This document shows positions 50,836 to 58,887 of a stretch of 64,000 bases of DNA, piece after piece (the stretch's first letter is position 1; every line of letters begins with the position of its first letter). A program made the translations under genes and the position numbers. The stretch is from a bacterium. Its GTDB lineage: Bacteria > Myxococcota_A > Bradymonadia > UBA7976 > UBA1532. A model generated the notes under the pieces. The model was not told the DNA's origin, searched no databases, and worked only from the letters and a program-made list of their open reading frames with translations. The DNA is taken from assembly GCA_030427205.1 (NCBI GenBank), contig JAUHXC010000030.1, positions 55,334-119,333 of the forward strand, in the 5' to 3' direction.

Positions 50836-51125
50836 CGGTGTCCTCGGATCGGCAAGACGTCGGCGACGGGGCGCAGCGGCCACAGAGTCGGGCCCGCCGT
50901 ACGTCGGCGCAGGGTCGTCGATCAGCAAAGCGGAATTTCCCACCGAACTCCGCAATGAAAACCGTAGCGAGGCCCGTCGGCGATCGGCAACCCCCGACGA
51001 CGCCCACCCGCTGGCCGGATCCGGACCACCCGCCGTCGGGCCCGGCGCAGGCCGGCAGGATCGCGACGGCTGCGGCGACGGACCGCGATTGATTCGGCGG
51101 CCCGGGCCCTGCACCATCGACGGCC
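50836..51125. promoter_or_regulatory. Divergent intergenic region between the eCIS regulator and the nucleotidyltransferases
   Basis: 290 bases between oppositely oriented genes. Its only AT-richer part is near 50925-50970 (AAGCGGAATTTCCC), a plausible promoter zone; GCGGA and TCCGC there can pair. No convincing -35/-10 pair could be fixed. No gene seen inside. Confidence 0.3.
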
Positions 51126-52055
51126 ATGAAGACCCCACGCCTGATCTACGAGACCCTGCACGGCAGCCGGGCCTATGGCCTCGAGCGACCGGATTCGGAC
51201 CACGACTACAAAGGCGTCGTCGTCGGCCCGGCGGCCTGGTACCACGGGTTCATCGGCGGCCCCGAGCAGATCGAGCACAGCCCGGATCACGTGCACTTCG
51301 AGGTGCGTAAGTTCGTGCGGCTGGCCGCGGCGGCCAATCCGACCCTGCTCGAGACGCTCTATACCGACCCGGCCGACTGGCGGGTCGTGACAGCAGCGGG
51401 GCGACGCCTGCTCGACGCCCGCGAGCGGTTCCTTTCGAAGAAAGTGCAGCACAGCTTCGGCGGATACGCGCTCTCGCAGCTCAAGCGCATCCGCACCCAC
51501 CGGCGCTGGCTGCTCGACCCGCCCGAGGCCCCGCCCTCACGAGCCGACTACGGTCTGCCCGACAAGGCCGTCGTCCCGCGAGATCAGATGGGCGCGGCGG
51601 AGGCGATGCGCGACAAGGGCGACCTCGCCGAGTTGGACGTCAGCCCCAACTTCCTCGAGATGCTCGACCGCGAGCGGCGCTACAAGCAGGCCCGCAAGCG
51701 CTGGGGGCAGTATCAGACGTGGCTGAAGCACCGCAATCCGAAACGGGCGGCGCTCGAAGCGCGCCACGGCTACGATACCAAGCACGCGATGCATCTGGTG
51801 CGCCTGCTGAGCATGGGCGGCGAGATCCTGCGCGGTGAGGGGCTGATCGTGCGCCGCCCCGACCGCGACCGGCTGCTGGGCATCCGCGACGGCGCCTTGA
51901 GCTACGAGGCGCTGATCGAGACCGCCGAGACCCTGGCGGAGGCCATCACCACGGCCGCGCAGACCTCTGCGCTGCCCGATCTGCCCGACGACGCCGCCCT
52001 CGACGCTCTGTGCGTCGATCTGGTCGGCATGGTGCTGCGCGGAGAAGACACATGA
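51126..52055 (+). CDS. RlaP-like nucleotidyltransferase, first copy
   Basis: 309 residues. The motif GSRAYGLERPDSDHDYKG (Gly13-Ser14, metal-binding Asp25 and Asp27) is the polymerase-beta-type nucleotidyltransferase core of the PF10127/COG3541 group. A helical domain with many Arg follows (QLKRIRTHRRWLLDPPE, RRYKQARKRWGQYQTWLKHR). Relatives occur in RNA repair (RlaP) and phage-like genomes. There is no visible SD. Its stop overlaps the second copy by 4 bases (ATGA), so the two are made together and may act as a heterodimer. Confidence 0.88.
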   Translation: MKTPRLIYETLHGSRAYGLERPDSDHDYKGVVVGPAAWYHGFIGGPEQIEHSPDHVHFEVRKFVRLAAAANPTLLETLYTDPADWRVVTAAGRRLLDARERFLSKKVQHSFGGYALSQLKRIRTHRRWLLDPPEAPPSRADYGLPDKAVVPRDQMGAAEAMRDKGDLAELDVSPNFLEMLDRERRYKQARKRWGQYQTWLKHRNPKRAALEARHGYDTKHAMHLVRLLSMGGEILRGEGLIVRRPDRDRLLGIRDGALSYEALIETAETLAEAITTAAQTSALPDLPDDAALDALCVDLVGMVLRGEDT

Positions 52056-52867
52056 GCCAGACCCCGAAGAGCGACAGCCCGGTGGATGCCATCCCCCGCT
52101 TCACCCCCGATCTGGACCTGGCCCGGCGGTTCATCGCCGCCAACCCGCCGCCGGGTGAGCTCTTGCTCGTCGCGCTGACCGGCAGCCACATCTACGGCTT
52201 CAGCTCGCCGGACAGCGACCTCGATCTCAAAGGCATCCATCGGGTCCCGACCCGCGGCCTGCTGGGCTTCGGGCGACCGAAGGAGACCCACGATCGGCTC
52301 GAGGTCTACGACGGCGTCGAGTGTGACCTGACGACCCACGAGATCCAGAAGGCGTTCGGGCTGCTGCTCGCTGGCAACGGCAACATGCTCGAGCGCTTCG
52401 AGTCGCCGGTGCAGCTGTACTCGACGCCGACCGCCGAGGCCCTGCGCGCCCTGTCTCGGGGTGCTCGTTCGACGCGCTACATCCGTCACTACAGCGGCTT
52501 CTTCCGCGGCATGTGCCGCGAGCACGAGCGCGGCGAGCGCCGGGCCAAGACGCTGCTCTACGCCTATCGGGTCGCGCTGACCGGCGCCCACCTGTTGCTG
52601 ACCGGCGAGCTGTGCTGCGACGTGCGCCGGCTGGGCCCGGAGCACGGCTTCCCCGAGGTGCTCGAGCTCGTCGAGCACAAGGCATCGCATCACGAGAAGG
52701 CCACCGTGCCCGACGACATGGATCGGCGGCACCGCGCCAACTGGCCCCGGCTCGACGCGCTGCTCGGCGCGGCGAAGGATCGCTCTCCCCTGCCCGCCGA
52801 GCCGCAGAACGTCGACGCCTGCGAGGCGTGGCTCATCGAGCAGCGCCTGGCCGATCTGCAGGGCTGA
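52052..52867 (+). CDS. RlaP-like nucleotidyltransferase, second copy
   Basis: 271 residues from the ATG at 52052. The core TGSHIYGFSSPDSDLDLKG (Gly44-Ser45, Asp56, Asp58) keeps all metal ligands, so both copies should be active. Sequence elsewhere differs substantially from the first copy, although the order of elements is the same (TLLYAYRVALTGAHLLLTG versus the H-x-VRLLSMGGEILRGEG region). The last codons lie in a perfect 16-bp tandem duplication. Target (tRNA, rRNA or nucleotide) unknown; no RNA ligase or kinase gene was seen nearby. Confidence 0.88.
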   Translation: MSQTPKSDSPVDAIPRFTPDLDLARRFIAANPPPGELLLVALTGSHIYGFSSPDSDLDLKGIHRVPTRGLLGFGRPKETHDRLEVYDGVECDLTTHEIQKAFGLLLAGNGNMLERFESPVQLYSTPTAEALRALSRGARSTRYIRHYSGFFRGMCREHERGERRAKTLLYAYRVALTGAHLLLTGELCCDVRRLGPEHGFPEVLELVEHKASHHEKATVPDDMDRRHRANWPRLDALLGAAKDRSPLPAEPQNVDACEAWLIEQRLADLQG

Positions 52868-52886
52868 TTCTCTGCAGGGCTGATTC
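52855..52886 (+). repeat. 16-bp perfect tandem duplication across the stop codon
   Basis: TCTGCAGGGCTGATTC occurs twice head-to-tail; the TGA of the preceding gene lies in the first copy. It appears recent, since the copies are identical, and it leaves the protein unchanged. Confidence 0.95.
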
Positions 52887-52901
52887 AGCGCCGCGGCGGA
52901 C

Positions 52902-53906
52902 TCACCGTGCCCCGTCGACCCCGTCGAGGTGCTCGGTGATGGCCCGCACCACCCGCCGCGGGTGCTCGAGCAGCACGAAGTGCGTGCCGAGCCGGATGGG
53001 CAGATGGGTCGCCCCCGGAATGCGCCGGGCGATGTGCCGCGACTGATACGGCGGCGTGAGGAAGTCGAAGCCGCCGCTGACGACGAGCGTGGGCGCGCTG
53101 ACCTCGGGCAGCAGGTGGTAGACCGAGTGGGCGTCGATCTGCTGAAAGAGGCCCAGATAGGTCTCGAAGTGGGTGCCGAAGACATCGCGCACGTACTGGC
53201 GCACCCCGCGCAGAAGGACCGAGCGCTTGCGCCCCAGCAGCCGCTTGCGCAGCCAGAACGCCGCCTCGGTCTGTCCCTTCCAGAGCGTGCCGAAGGCATC
53301 GGTCGCCCCGGGGTGGCGCATCATGCCTTCGAGCAGCGCGTGCACCGCCGTATGGGGCAGCGGCACGCGGAAGAACGGCTGAAACGCGGTCGACAGCGCC
53401 TGACCGTAGGTGCCGTTGATCAACGTCAGGCTGCGCACGCGAGCGGGCGCCCGCAGCGCGAACTCGAGGCCGACCTGCACCCCCATCGACCAGCCGATGA
53501 GGTGGGCCTCGGCGATGCCCTCGGCGTCGAGCACCGCAGCCAGGTCGTCGGCGTGGTACGGCACCCCGAGGCGGCGGCGGTCGGCGGGGATCTCGCTCTC
53601 GAAGAGCCCGCGATAGTCCCAGGTGACGATGCGGTAGCGCTCGGCGAGCGCGTCGACCACCGGCAGCCACGCGTAGAGCCGCCCGCCCAGGCCGTTGGCC
53701 AGCACGATGGTCCGCTCGCCGGCGCCGAGCACCTCGTAGGCGATGCGCGTGCCGTCGGCGGAGGTCGCCTGCTTCTGTTCGCGGCGGGCGAAGACCGACC
53801 CGTAGGCGTCGATATAGCCCGGGCCCAACTCGAAGGTGCCCGTCGTCCGCCCGGACGTCTGCCCGACGGTGGGACTGGCGCCTCGCGCGTCTGCATCTGC
53901 GGTCAA
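52902..53906 (-). CDS. Alpha/beta hydrolase
   Basis: 334 residues from a TTG at 53906 with GGAGG 5 bases upstream. The hydrolase fold shows the nucleophile Ser140 in GWSMG, Asp281 (VSGGFDF) and His309 (LGTHFVLLEHP). The oxyanion region is NGLGG. A helical lid lies at about 170-260 (TLWKGQTEAAFWLRKRL). The first 40 residues, rich in Gly and Thr, are not conserved-looking. Typical substrates are small esters or lactones; nothing points to a particular one. It is followed downstream by the convergent nucleotidyltransferase gene. Confidence 0.9.
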   Translation of the reverse strand: MTADADARGASPTVGQTSGRTTGTFELGPGYIDAYGSVFARREQKQATSADGTRIAYEVLGAGERTIVLANGLGGRLYAWLPVVDALAERYRIVTWDYRGLFESEIPADRRRLGVPYHADDLAAVLDAEGIAEAHLIGWSMGVQVGLEFALRAPARVRSLTLINGTYGQALSTAFQPFFRVPLPHTAVHALLEGMMRHPGATDAFGTLWKGQTEAAFWLRKRLLGRKRSVLLRGVRQYVRDVFGTHFETYLGLFQQIDAHSVYHLLPEVSAPTLVVSGGFDFLTPPYQSRHIARRIPGATHLPIRLGTHFVLLEHPRRVVRAITEHLDGVDGAR

Positions 53907-53961
53907 GCGGCACCTCCTCGGGCTTCGAGCAGCCTATATCTATAGCCCCGCGCGGGTCGAT

Positions 53962-55104
53962 TCAATCACGCCAGGCCCGTTCGAAGGCCAGAGCGGCGGT
54001 CCTGAGCCCGGCGGATCGGATCTCGAGGTTGCAGATGACCGCCACCGCGAATCGCTCCGCCGGCCGGCGGAAGAGATAGGCCGCGCCGCCCGTCGCGCCG
54101 CCGCCGTGTCCGACCCAGGTGCCGCCGTCGGGCTCGCCGACCACATGCCAGCCCAGGCCGTAGCCCGTCGAGCGCCCGTCGGGCAGGCGGACGGGCGTGT
54201 AGACCCCCAGGCGCGCCGCGTCGTCGGGCGCGATCAGGGTCCCGTCATCCAGCGCGATGGCGAAGCGGGCGAGATCGGTGACCGAGGCCAGCACGCCGCC
54301 GCCGGGCAACTTCCAGCCGAGGTCCACCGCCGGCGCCGGCACGATGCGCCCGTCGTCGGTCCGTCGGTACTGCCCTGCGCGGCCCGGGCCGACCTGGCCC
54401 GACCCCGCGCCGTGGGCGCTGCAGGACGAGGTCTCCATGCCGGCGGGCGTGAAGACTTCGTCCTGCAGCGCCATCGCGAAGCTACGCCCGTCGGCGGCGG
54501 GCACCAGCGCGGCCAGCAGGTTGTAGGCATAGGTCGAGTACAGATAGTCGGTGCCCGGCGCGAAGCCCAGCGGCTCGTCGAGCACCCCAAAGATGCGGAT
54601 CGCCGCGTCGACCGACGGGAAGACCCGCGCGTTCTCCTTCTCGCCCTTCTCGTAGTGGTAGTGCCGGATGCCCGTGGTGTGGCTCAAGATCTGCCGCGCG
54701 GTCAGCGGCGCGATGTGTCCGGGCAGTCCGGAGATGACATCGCCGATGGGTCCGTCGAGCGATACGGCCCCCCGGACGGCGAGTCGGACGACGGCGGTGG
54801 CGGCGATGGGCTTGGAGACAGAGCCGACGCGGTAGACGGTCTGCGAGGTCGCCTCGGCGCCGGTCTCGAGCACCGCGACACCGCGACCGCCGGCCCAGAC
54901 GACGCGCCCGTCATCGACGACGGCCACGCTCATGCCCGGCACGGCGAGCGCGGCGAACTGCGCGTCGACGGCGGCTTCGAGGCGGGCGATGCGCGGCGCG
55001 AGGGGCGTCGAGCTGACGGCGACGGCGGGCGCCGGGGCGGGCGCGCCACAGCCGGCCAGCAGCGCCCACGCGAGCAACCCGGACAAGAGGCAGCGGACGT
55101 TCAT
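53962..55104 (-). CDS. Serine beta-lactamase-family lipoprotein
   Basis: 380 residues from the ATG at 55104 (GAGG 5 bases upstream; a GTG at 55110 is weaker). Lipobox LLAG-Cys19 marks it as a lipoprotein. Catalytic residues of the class C/penicillin-binding group are all there: Ser95-x-x-Lys98 (GSVSK), the Tyr-x-Asn box (STYAYNLLAAL) and HGGG near the C-terminus. The family includes carboxypeptidases, esterases and beta-lactamases; an antibiotic resistance role is not implied. It runs in the same direction as the alpha/beta hydrolase 55 bases downstream, maybe in one transcript. Confidence 0.92.
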   Translation of the reverse strand: MNVRCLLSGLLAWALLAGCGAPAPAPAVAVSSTPLAPRIARLEAAVDAQFAALAVPGMSVAVVDDGRVVWAGGRGVAVLETGAEATSQTVYRVGSVSKPIAATAVVRLAVRGAVSLDGPIGDVISGLPGHIAPLTARQILSHTTGIRHYHYEKGEKENARVFPSVDAAIRIFGVLDEPLGFAPGTDYLYSTYAYNLLAALVPAADGRSFAMALQDEVFTPAGMETSSCSAHGAGSGQVGPGRAGQYRRTDDGRIVPAPAVDLGWKLPGGGVLASVTDLARFAIALDDGTLIAPDDAARLGVYTPVRLPDGRSTGYGLGWHVVGEPDGGTWVGHGGGATGGAAYLFRRPAERFAVAVICNLEIRSAGLRTAALAFERAWRD

Positions 55105-55248
55105 GGGCACCTCGATGCAAGCGCTCCATTCTTCGTCGCCGGCGCCGGGCGTTCAAGCGCCTCGCAGACGACGCCAGCCGGCGCCTCGCAGGCAGCATCT
55201 CCGAGCAACCGCCTGGAGCGCAGCGCCCGCCAGCGGTATCTTCGGCCC

Positions 55249-55746
55249 ATGATCCGCTACATCGCGCGCATCGCGCCGGTCGTCCTGCACGCGCTGCTCG
55301 ATCGCTCGACGCCGGCCGTCTCCCGCCTGGAGCGGCGGGTCGGTCTGGCCGACATCGACACCAACCTGCACATGAATCAGGCGGTCTACGCCCAGGTGAT
55401 GGAGCTCGGCCGGGCCGATCTCATCATCCGAACCGGCGCGCTGCGGCGCTGGCGCCAGGCGGGTATCAAGCCGGTGGTCGCCAGTCAGCGCATCGTCTAT
55501 CGCCGCGAGATCAAGCGGGGTGCGCGCTATCTGCTCGATACCCGCTTCACCGGGATCAACGGTCGGCTGCCGGTCTTGCAGACCCACCTGCTCGTCGGCG
55601 ACCGGGTCCACGCCCGCGCGGATGTCGAGGTGATCTTCATCGGCCCGGACGGGGTGCTCGACGCCGAGCAGGCCGAGGTCATGGCCCGGCCCTATATCAC
55701 CGCCCCGCTCGACGTGGTCGACTGGCAGGTGGGCGCCGGGGCCTGA
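55249..55746 (+). CDS. Hotdog-fold acyl thioesterase-like protein
   Basis: 165 residues from the ATG at 55249. The central RVGLADIDTNLHMNQAVYAQ box, with the Asp-x-Asn/His-Met-Asn pattern, and QRIVYRREIKRGARYLLDTR are diagnostic of the 4HBT/THEM6-type hotdog thioesterases. The enzyme would cleave acyl-CoA or acyl-ACP. No SD is seen, and GGTATCTT lies 10-17 bases before the ATG, so a near-leaderless transcript is possible. It is divergent from the beta-lactamase gene. Confidence 0.88.
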   Translation: MIRYIARIAPVVLHALLDRSTPAVSRLERRVGLADIDTNLHMNQAVYAQVMELGRADLIIRTGALRRWRQAGIKPVVASQRIVYRREIKRGARYLLDTRFTGINGRLPVLQTHLLVGDRVHARADVEVIFIGPDGVLDAEQAEVMARPYITAPLDVVDWQVGAGA

Positions 55747-55758
55747 CTGAACGATCGG

Positions 55759-55770
55759 GCGTTCGAACGC
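55759..55770. other. 12-bp perfect palindrome GCGTTCGAACGC
   Basis: A full dyad lies 13 bases after the thioesterase stop and 79 bases before the small membrane peptide. It could be a protein-binding site or the stem of a short hairpin. Confidence 0.4.
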
Positions 55771-55848
55771 GGCCTTGCCCGCCCGGCGGCCGTCACGGGT
55801 TCGACAGGTGAATCACGGTGTACGCCACCGCCACCCGAGGAGGACCCG

Positions 55849-55989
55849 ATGAACGCCACCGCCACCGACCGCAGCGTGCTGACCGCCCTGATGCTCTTCG
55901 CCCTCGTCGTCGCCGCCGCCTTCACCACCGGTTTGTCGATGGCATGGCAGGCCGACGCCCCACCGGCGGCATTGCACGCCGGCCGCTGA
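55849..55989 (+). CDS. Small single-helix membrane peptide
   Basis: 46 codons plus stop. The ATG at 55849 follows a strong SD (CGAGGAGGACC). The sequence has a polar start (MNATATDRSV), one hydrophobic helix (LTALMLFALVVAAAFTTG) and a short tail ending HAGR. Good ribosome site, normal codon use and a complete membrane helix argue for a real gene despite the size. It faces the convergent TSP3 gene 18 bases later. Function unknown. Confidence 0.65.
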   Translation: MNATATDRSVLTALMLFALVVAAAFTTGLSMAWQADAPPAALHAGR

Positions 55990-56007
55990 GCCTCGGCCGA
56001 TCGGGTC

Positions 56008-58830
56008 TCAGCGCCGGCGCCGACCGATCAATCCGCCACCGAGAACGAGCAGCCAGCCCCATGGCGCGGGCCCGCCCGTACCCGGCGCCGCCCGACAGCC
56101 ATCCGAGGCCGGCGGGCAATGCCGCAGCCGCTCGACGGTGGGGGCCTTCATCTCGACGAGGCGGGCACAGCGCTCCGCTGGCGGCAGGTCGACGAAGAGC
56201 CGGTCGTCGGTGTCATCGCAAGCGTCGCCGCGCCCATCGCCGTCGAGATCGCCTTGCTGGCCGTCGGCGACGGTCGGACAGACATCCCGCTCGTCTTCGA
56301 TGCCATCGCCGTCATCGTCTGCATCACATGCGTCACCGTCGCCGTCGCCGTCCGTATCGCGCTGGTCGTCGGGCTGATCCGGGCAGACATCGGCGGCATC
56401 CGGCGTACCGTCGCCATCGTCGTCGGGATCGCAGACATCGCCCACGCGATCGCCATCGAGATCCCGCTGCGCGGGATCACCGTCCCGCGGGCAGAGATCA
56501 TCACCGTCGTCGATGCCATCGCCGTCGTCGTCGGCATCACACGCGTCTCCGAGCCCGTCCGCGTCGAGGTCGGCCTGCTGCGGGTCGGCGTGCACCGGGC
56601 AGATGTCGTCCGCGTCGAGGATGCCATCGCCGTCGTCGTCGTCATCGCAGGCGTCGCCGTCCCCATCGCCGTCGGTATCGACCTGGGACTCCTGAAAAGT
56701 CATCGGACAGGTATCTTCGAGGTCGGCGACCCCGTCGTTGTCATCGTCGCCGTCACAGACATCGCCCTGCCCGTCCGACTCGTAGTCCGCCTGCATCGGG
56801 TTGGCATCCCGCGGGCAGTTGTCATCGGCGTCGTCGACGCCATCGCCGTCGTCGTCCGGGTCACACACGTCGCCGAGCCCGTCCTGATCCAGGTCGCTCT
56901 GGTCGGGGTTGCTGTCGTAGACGCAGTTGTCTTCGAAGCCGTCGTGGCCATCCCGATCGTCGTCGGCGCAGAGATCGCCGCGGCCATCGCCATTGCTGTC
57001 GAGCTGCTCCGGATCGGGGATGAGCGGGCAGACGTCGACCGGGCCCGCCGGCGGGTCGAAGTCATCGGGTTCGAAGCCTTCGTCGACGAAGCCATCGCGG
57101 TCCTGGTCGACCCGGTCGACGTCCACCGGGCAGTCGGCGCATTCGCCGGGCTCGTCGATGCGCCCGTCGCCGTCGTTGTCGCGGAAGTCGAACTCACGCC
57201 CGCAGATGCCATCGACGCAGGTCTCGATGCCATCGCCGTCCACATCGGGATCACACGCGTCGCCGATGCCATCGCCGTCGAGATCGGCCTGATCGGGGTT
57301 GTAGACCAGGCGGCAGTTGTCTTCGCCGACGTCGGGTCCGGGGTAGTCCTGCCGGGGGAATACATCTTCGCTGTACTCGTCGACGAAGCCATCGGCGTCG
57401 TTGTCGAAGGCATCCCGGCGGCCGGTCACGCAGCGTTCGTAGAGCGGATCGCCGACGGCGCATTCGCCGCTCTCGTCGACGTTGTCGTCGGCGTCGTCGT
57501 TATAGCCGTTGTCTTCGGGGTGGCAGATGCCATCCTCGCCGCAGTCGAGCACGCCGTCGCCGTCGTCGTCGGGATCACAGGCGTCGCCCATGCCGTCGAG
57601 GTCGCTGTCGGGGCTCTGGGCCAGCTCGGAGATCCGCTCGTCGGGGTCGACCTGCCGGGTGCCATCGCTGGGCAGAAAGGGGCACGAGTCGGGGTACTGC
57701 CCCGGCCGGTCGGCGGGCCAGAACAGCGCGTCGCCGTCGGCGTTGACGTCGCACACGTCGCCTACACCGTCATTGTCATAGTCCCGTTGATCGGGGTTGC
57801 GGTCGTCATCGCAGTTGTCATTGTCATCGGGCACCCCGTCCATATCGGTGTCGCGGGTGCAGCGCGGGTCGTCGAGGTCGGCGCAGGCGTCGTACACGCC
57901 GTCGGGGTCGACGGAGAACGGGCTCGGCGCCTCGAAGACACCGTCGCCGTCCACGTCGGGCTCGACATAACACGCCGGCGAGCAGCCATCGCCGGGCAGG
58001 TGGTTGCCATCATCGCAGCGACCTTCGCCCTCGAAAGGCGCCGTCTGCGGGCCGCAGCCAAAGGGCTCGCCGTCGCGGAACTGGAACCGAAAGACACCCG
58101 GCTCGCGCACGTTGGAGAGCTGGCACAGCTTGCGGGCGTCATCACTCAGCGATCCGGGCCACATCCAGGCGGGCCCGTCGAGGCCGAGGTCGGCGTCGAA
58201 GCCCATGACCGGGAAGAGCCCGGGGTTGGGGCCCGGCTCGCTCCACTCGCATTGGTGGTAGCGCAGCTCGAGGTCGAAGTCGCCCTGGTTGCCGACCGCG
58301 GTGAGGATGGCTTGCACCGAGACGTACTCGACGTCGTCGCGGTCGAGGCGGCGGTCGGGCATCGGGTGCCAGGTGGCGACGAGGCGGCCCGGCTCGGCGT
58401 CGCCCATATGCGGCCGGATGTGGCTGTAGATATACCAGCCGGGCTCGTCGGGCGTCCGGGGCCGGAGGTTGGTGACCTGGGCCTCGTAGACGTGGATGCG
58501 GCCGGTATTGGCTCCCAGAGTGAAGCGCCATGGCAGCGGATCGCCCTCGTAGCAGCAGGCGCGTCGCTCGAACGAGAGGATGCCCTCGCCGTTGATGACG
58601 GCCGTGGCCACCCGGCTCTCGTAGAACCGCAGCCCGCCGGGGAATGCTTCGTCGAGGTCGATGTTGTCGGCGTCTTGCAACTCGCCTATATCGAGCGGCC
58701 CGCCCAGCCCGTCGACGAGCGGCGCACCCTCCTGAGCGTCTGCCAGCCCCGGCCCGCATATGAGCCCGACGCAGCAGACGATCGTCGCGCCCCATGCTCT
58801 GCGTCGAAGCCTGTCAGTCATTGACTTCAT
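56008..58830 (-). CDS. TSP3-repeat surface protein with nidogen-like domain and MYXO-CTERM-like tail
   Basis: 940 residues from the ATG at 58830 (GGAGG 5 bases upstream). A signal peptide ends about GLADAQEG. Residues 30-250 look nidogen-like (LRFYESRVATAVINGEGIL, VSVQAILTAVGNQGDFDLEL). A myxobacterial disulfide repeat follows (RCDDGNHLPGDGCSPAC), then about 600 residues of TSP3 repeats (DQDGLGDVCDPDDDGDGVDD type), which bind many calcium ions. The end is RAAPGTGGPAPW, a short hydrophobic stretch and four Arg, a MYXO-CTERM-like tail with its Cys just before. Likely calcium-dependent surface adhesion or matrix role. Confidence 0.93.
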   Translation of the reverse strand: MKSMTDRLRRRAWGATIVCCVGLICGPGLADAQEGAPLVDGLGGPLDIGELQDADNIDLDEAFPGGLRFYESRVATAVINGEGILSFERRACCYEGDPLPWRFTLGANTGRIHVYEAQVTNLRPRTPDEPGWYIYSHIRPHMGDAEPGRLVATWHPMPDRRLDRDDVEYVSVQAILTAVGNQGDFDLELRYHQCEWSEPGPNPGLFPVMGFDADLGLDGPAWMWPGSLSDDARKLCQLSNVREPGVFRFQFRDGEPFGCGPQTAPFEGEGRCDDGNHLPGDGCSPACYVEPDVDGDGVFEAPSPFSVDPDGVYDACADLDDPRCTRDTDMDGVPDDNDNCDDDRNPDQRDYDNDGVGDVCDVNADGDALFWPADRPGQYPDSCPFLPSDGTRQVDPDERISELAQSPDSDLDGMGDACDPDDDGDGVLDCGEDGICHPEDNGYNDDADDNVDESGECAVGDPLYERCVTGRRDAFDNDADGFVDEYSEDVFPRQDYPGPDVGEDNCRLVYNPDQADLDGDGIGDACDPDVDGDGIETCVDGICGREFDFRDNDGDGRIDEPGECADCPVDVDRVDQDRDGFVDEGFEPDDFDPPAGPVDVCPLIPDPEQLDSNGDGRGDLCADDDRDGHDGFEDNCVYDSNPDQSDLDQDGLGDVCDPDDDGDGVDDADDNCPRDANPMQADYESDGQGDVCDGDDDNDGVADLEDTCPMTFQESQVDTDGDGDGDACDDDDDGDGILDADDICPVHADPQQADLDADGLGDACDADDDGDGIDDGDDLCPRDGDPAQRDLDGDRVGDVCDPDDDGDGTPDAADVCPDQPDDQRDTDGDGDGDACDADDDGDGIEDERDVCPTVADGQQGDLDGDGRGDACDDTDDRLFVDLPPAERCARLVEMKAPTVERLRHCPPASDGCRAAPGTGGPAPWGWLLVLGGGLIGRRRR

Positions 58831-58887
58831 CAAGCCCTCCAATCAGGCCACTCATACCACATTCGGCCCGGCTCGAGACAAGGCGAC

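Noticed and set aside
53962..55104. Beta-lactamase resistance gene
   Set aside because: The Ser-x-x-Lys/Tyr-x-Asn family is broad and mostly peptidases or esterases; nothing specific for resistance is visible.
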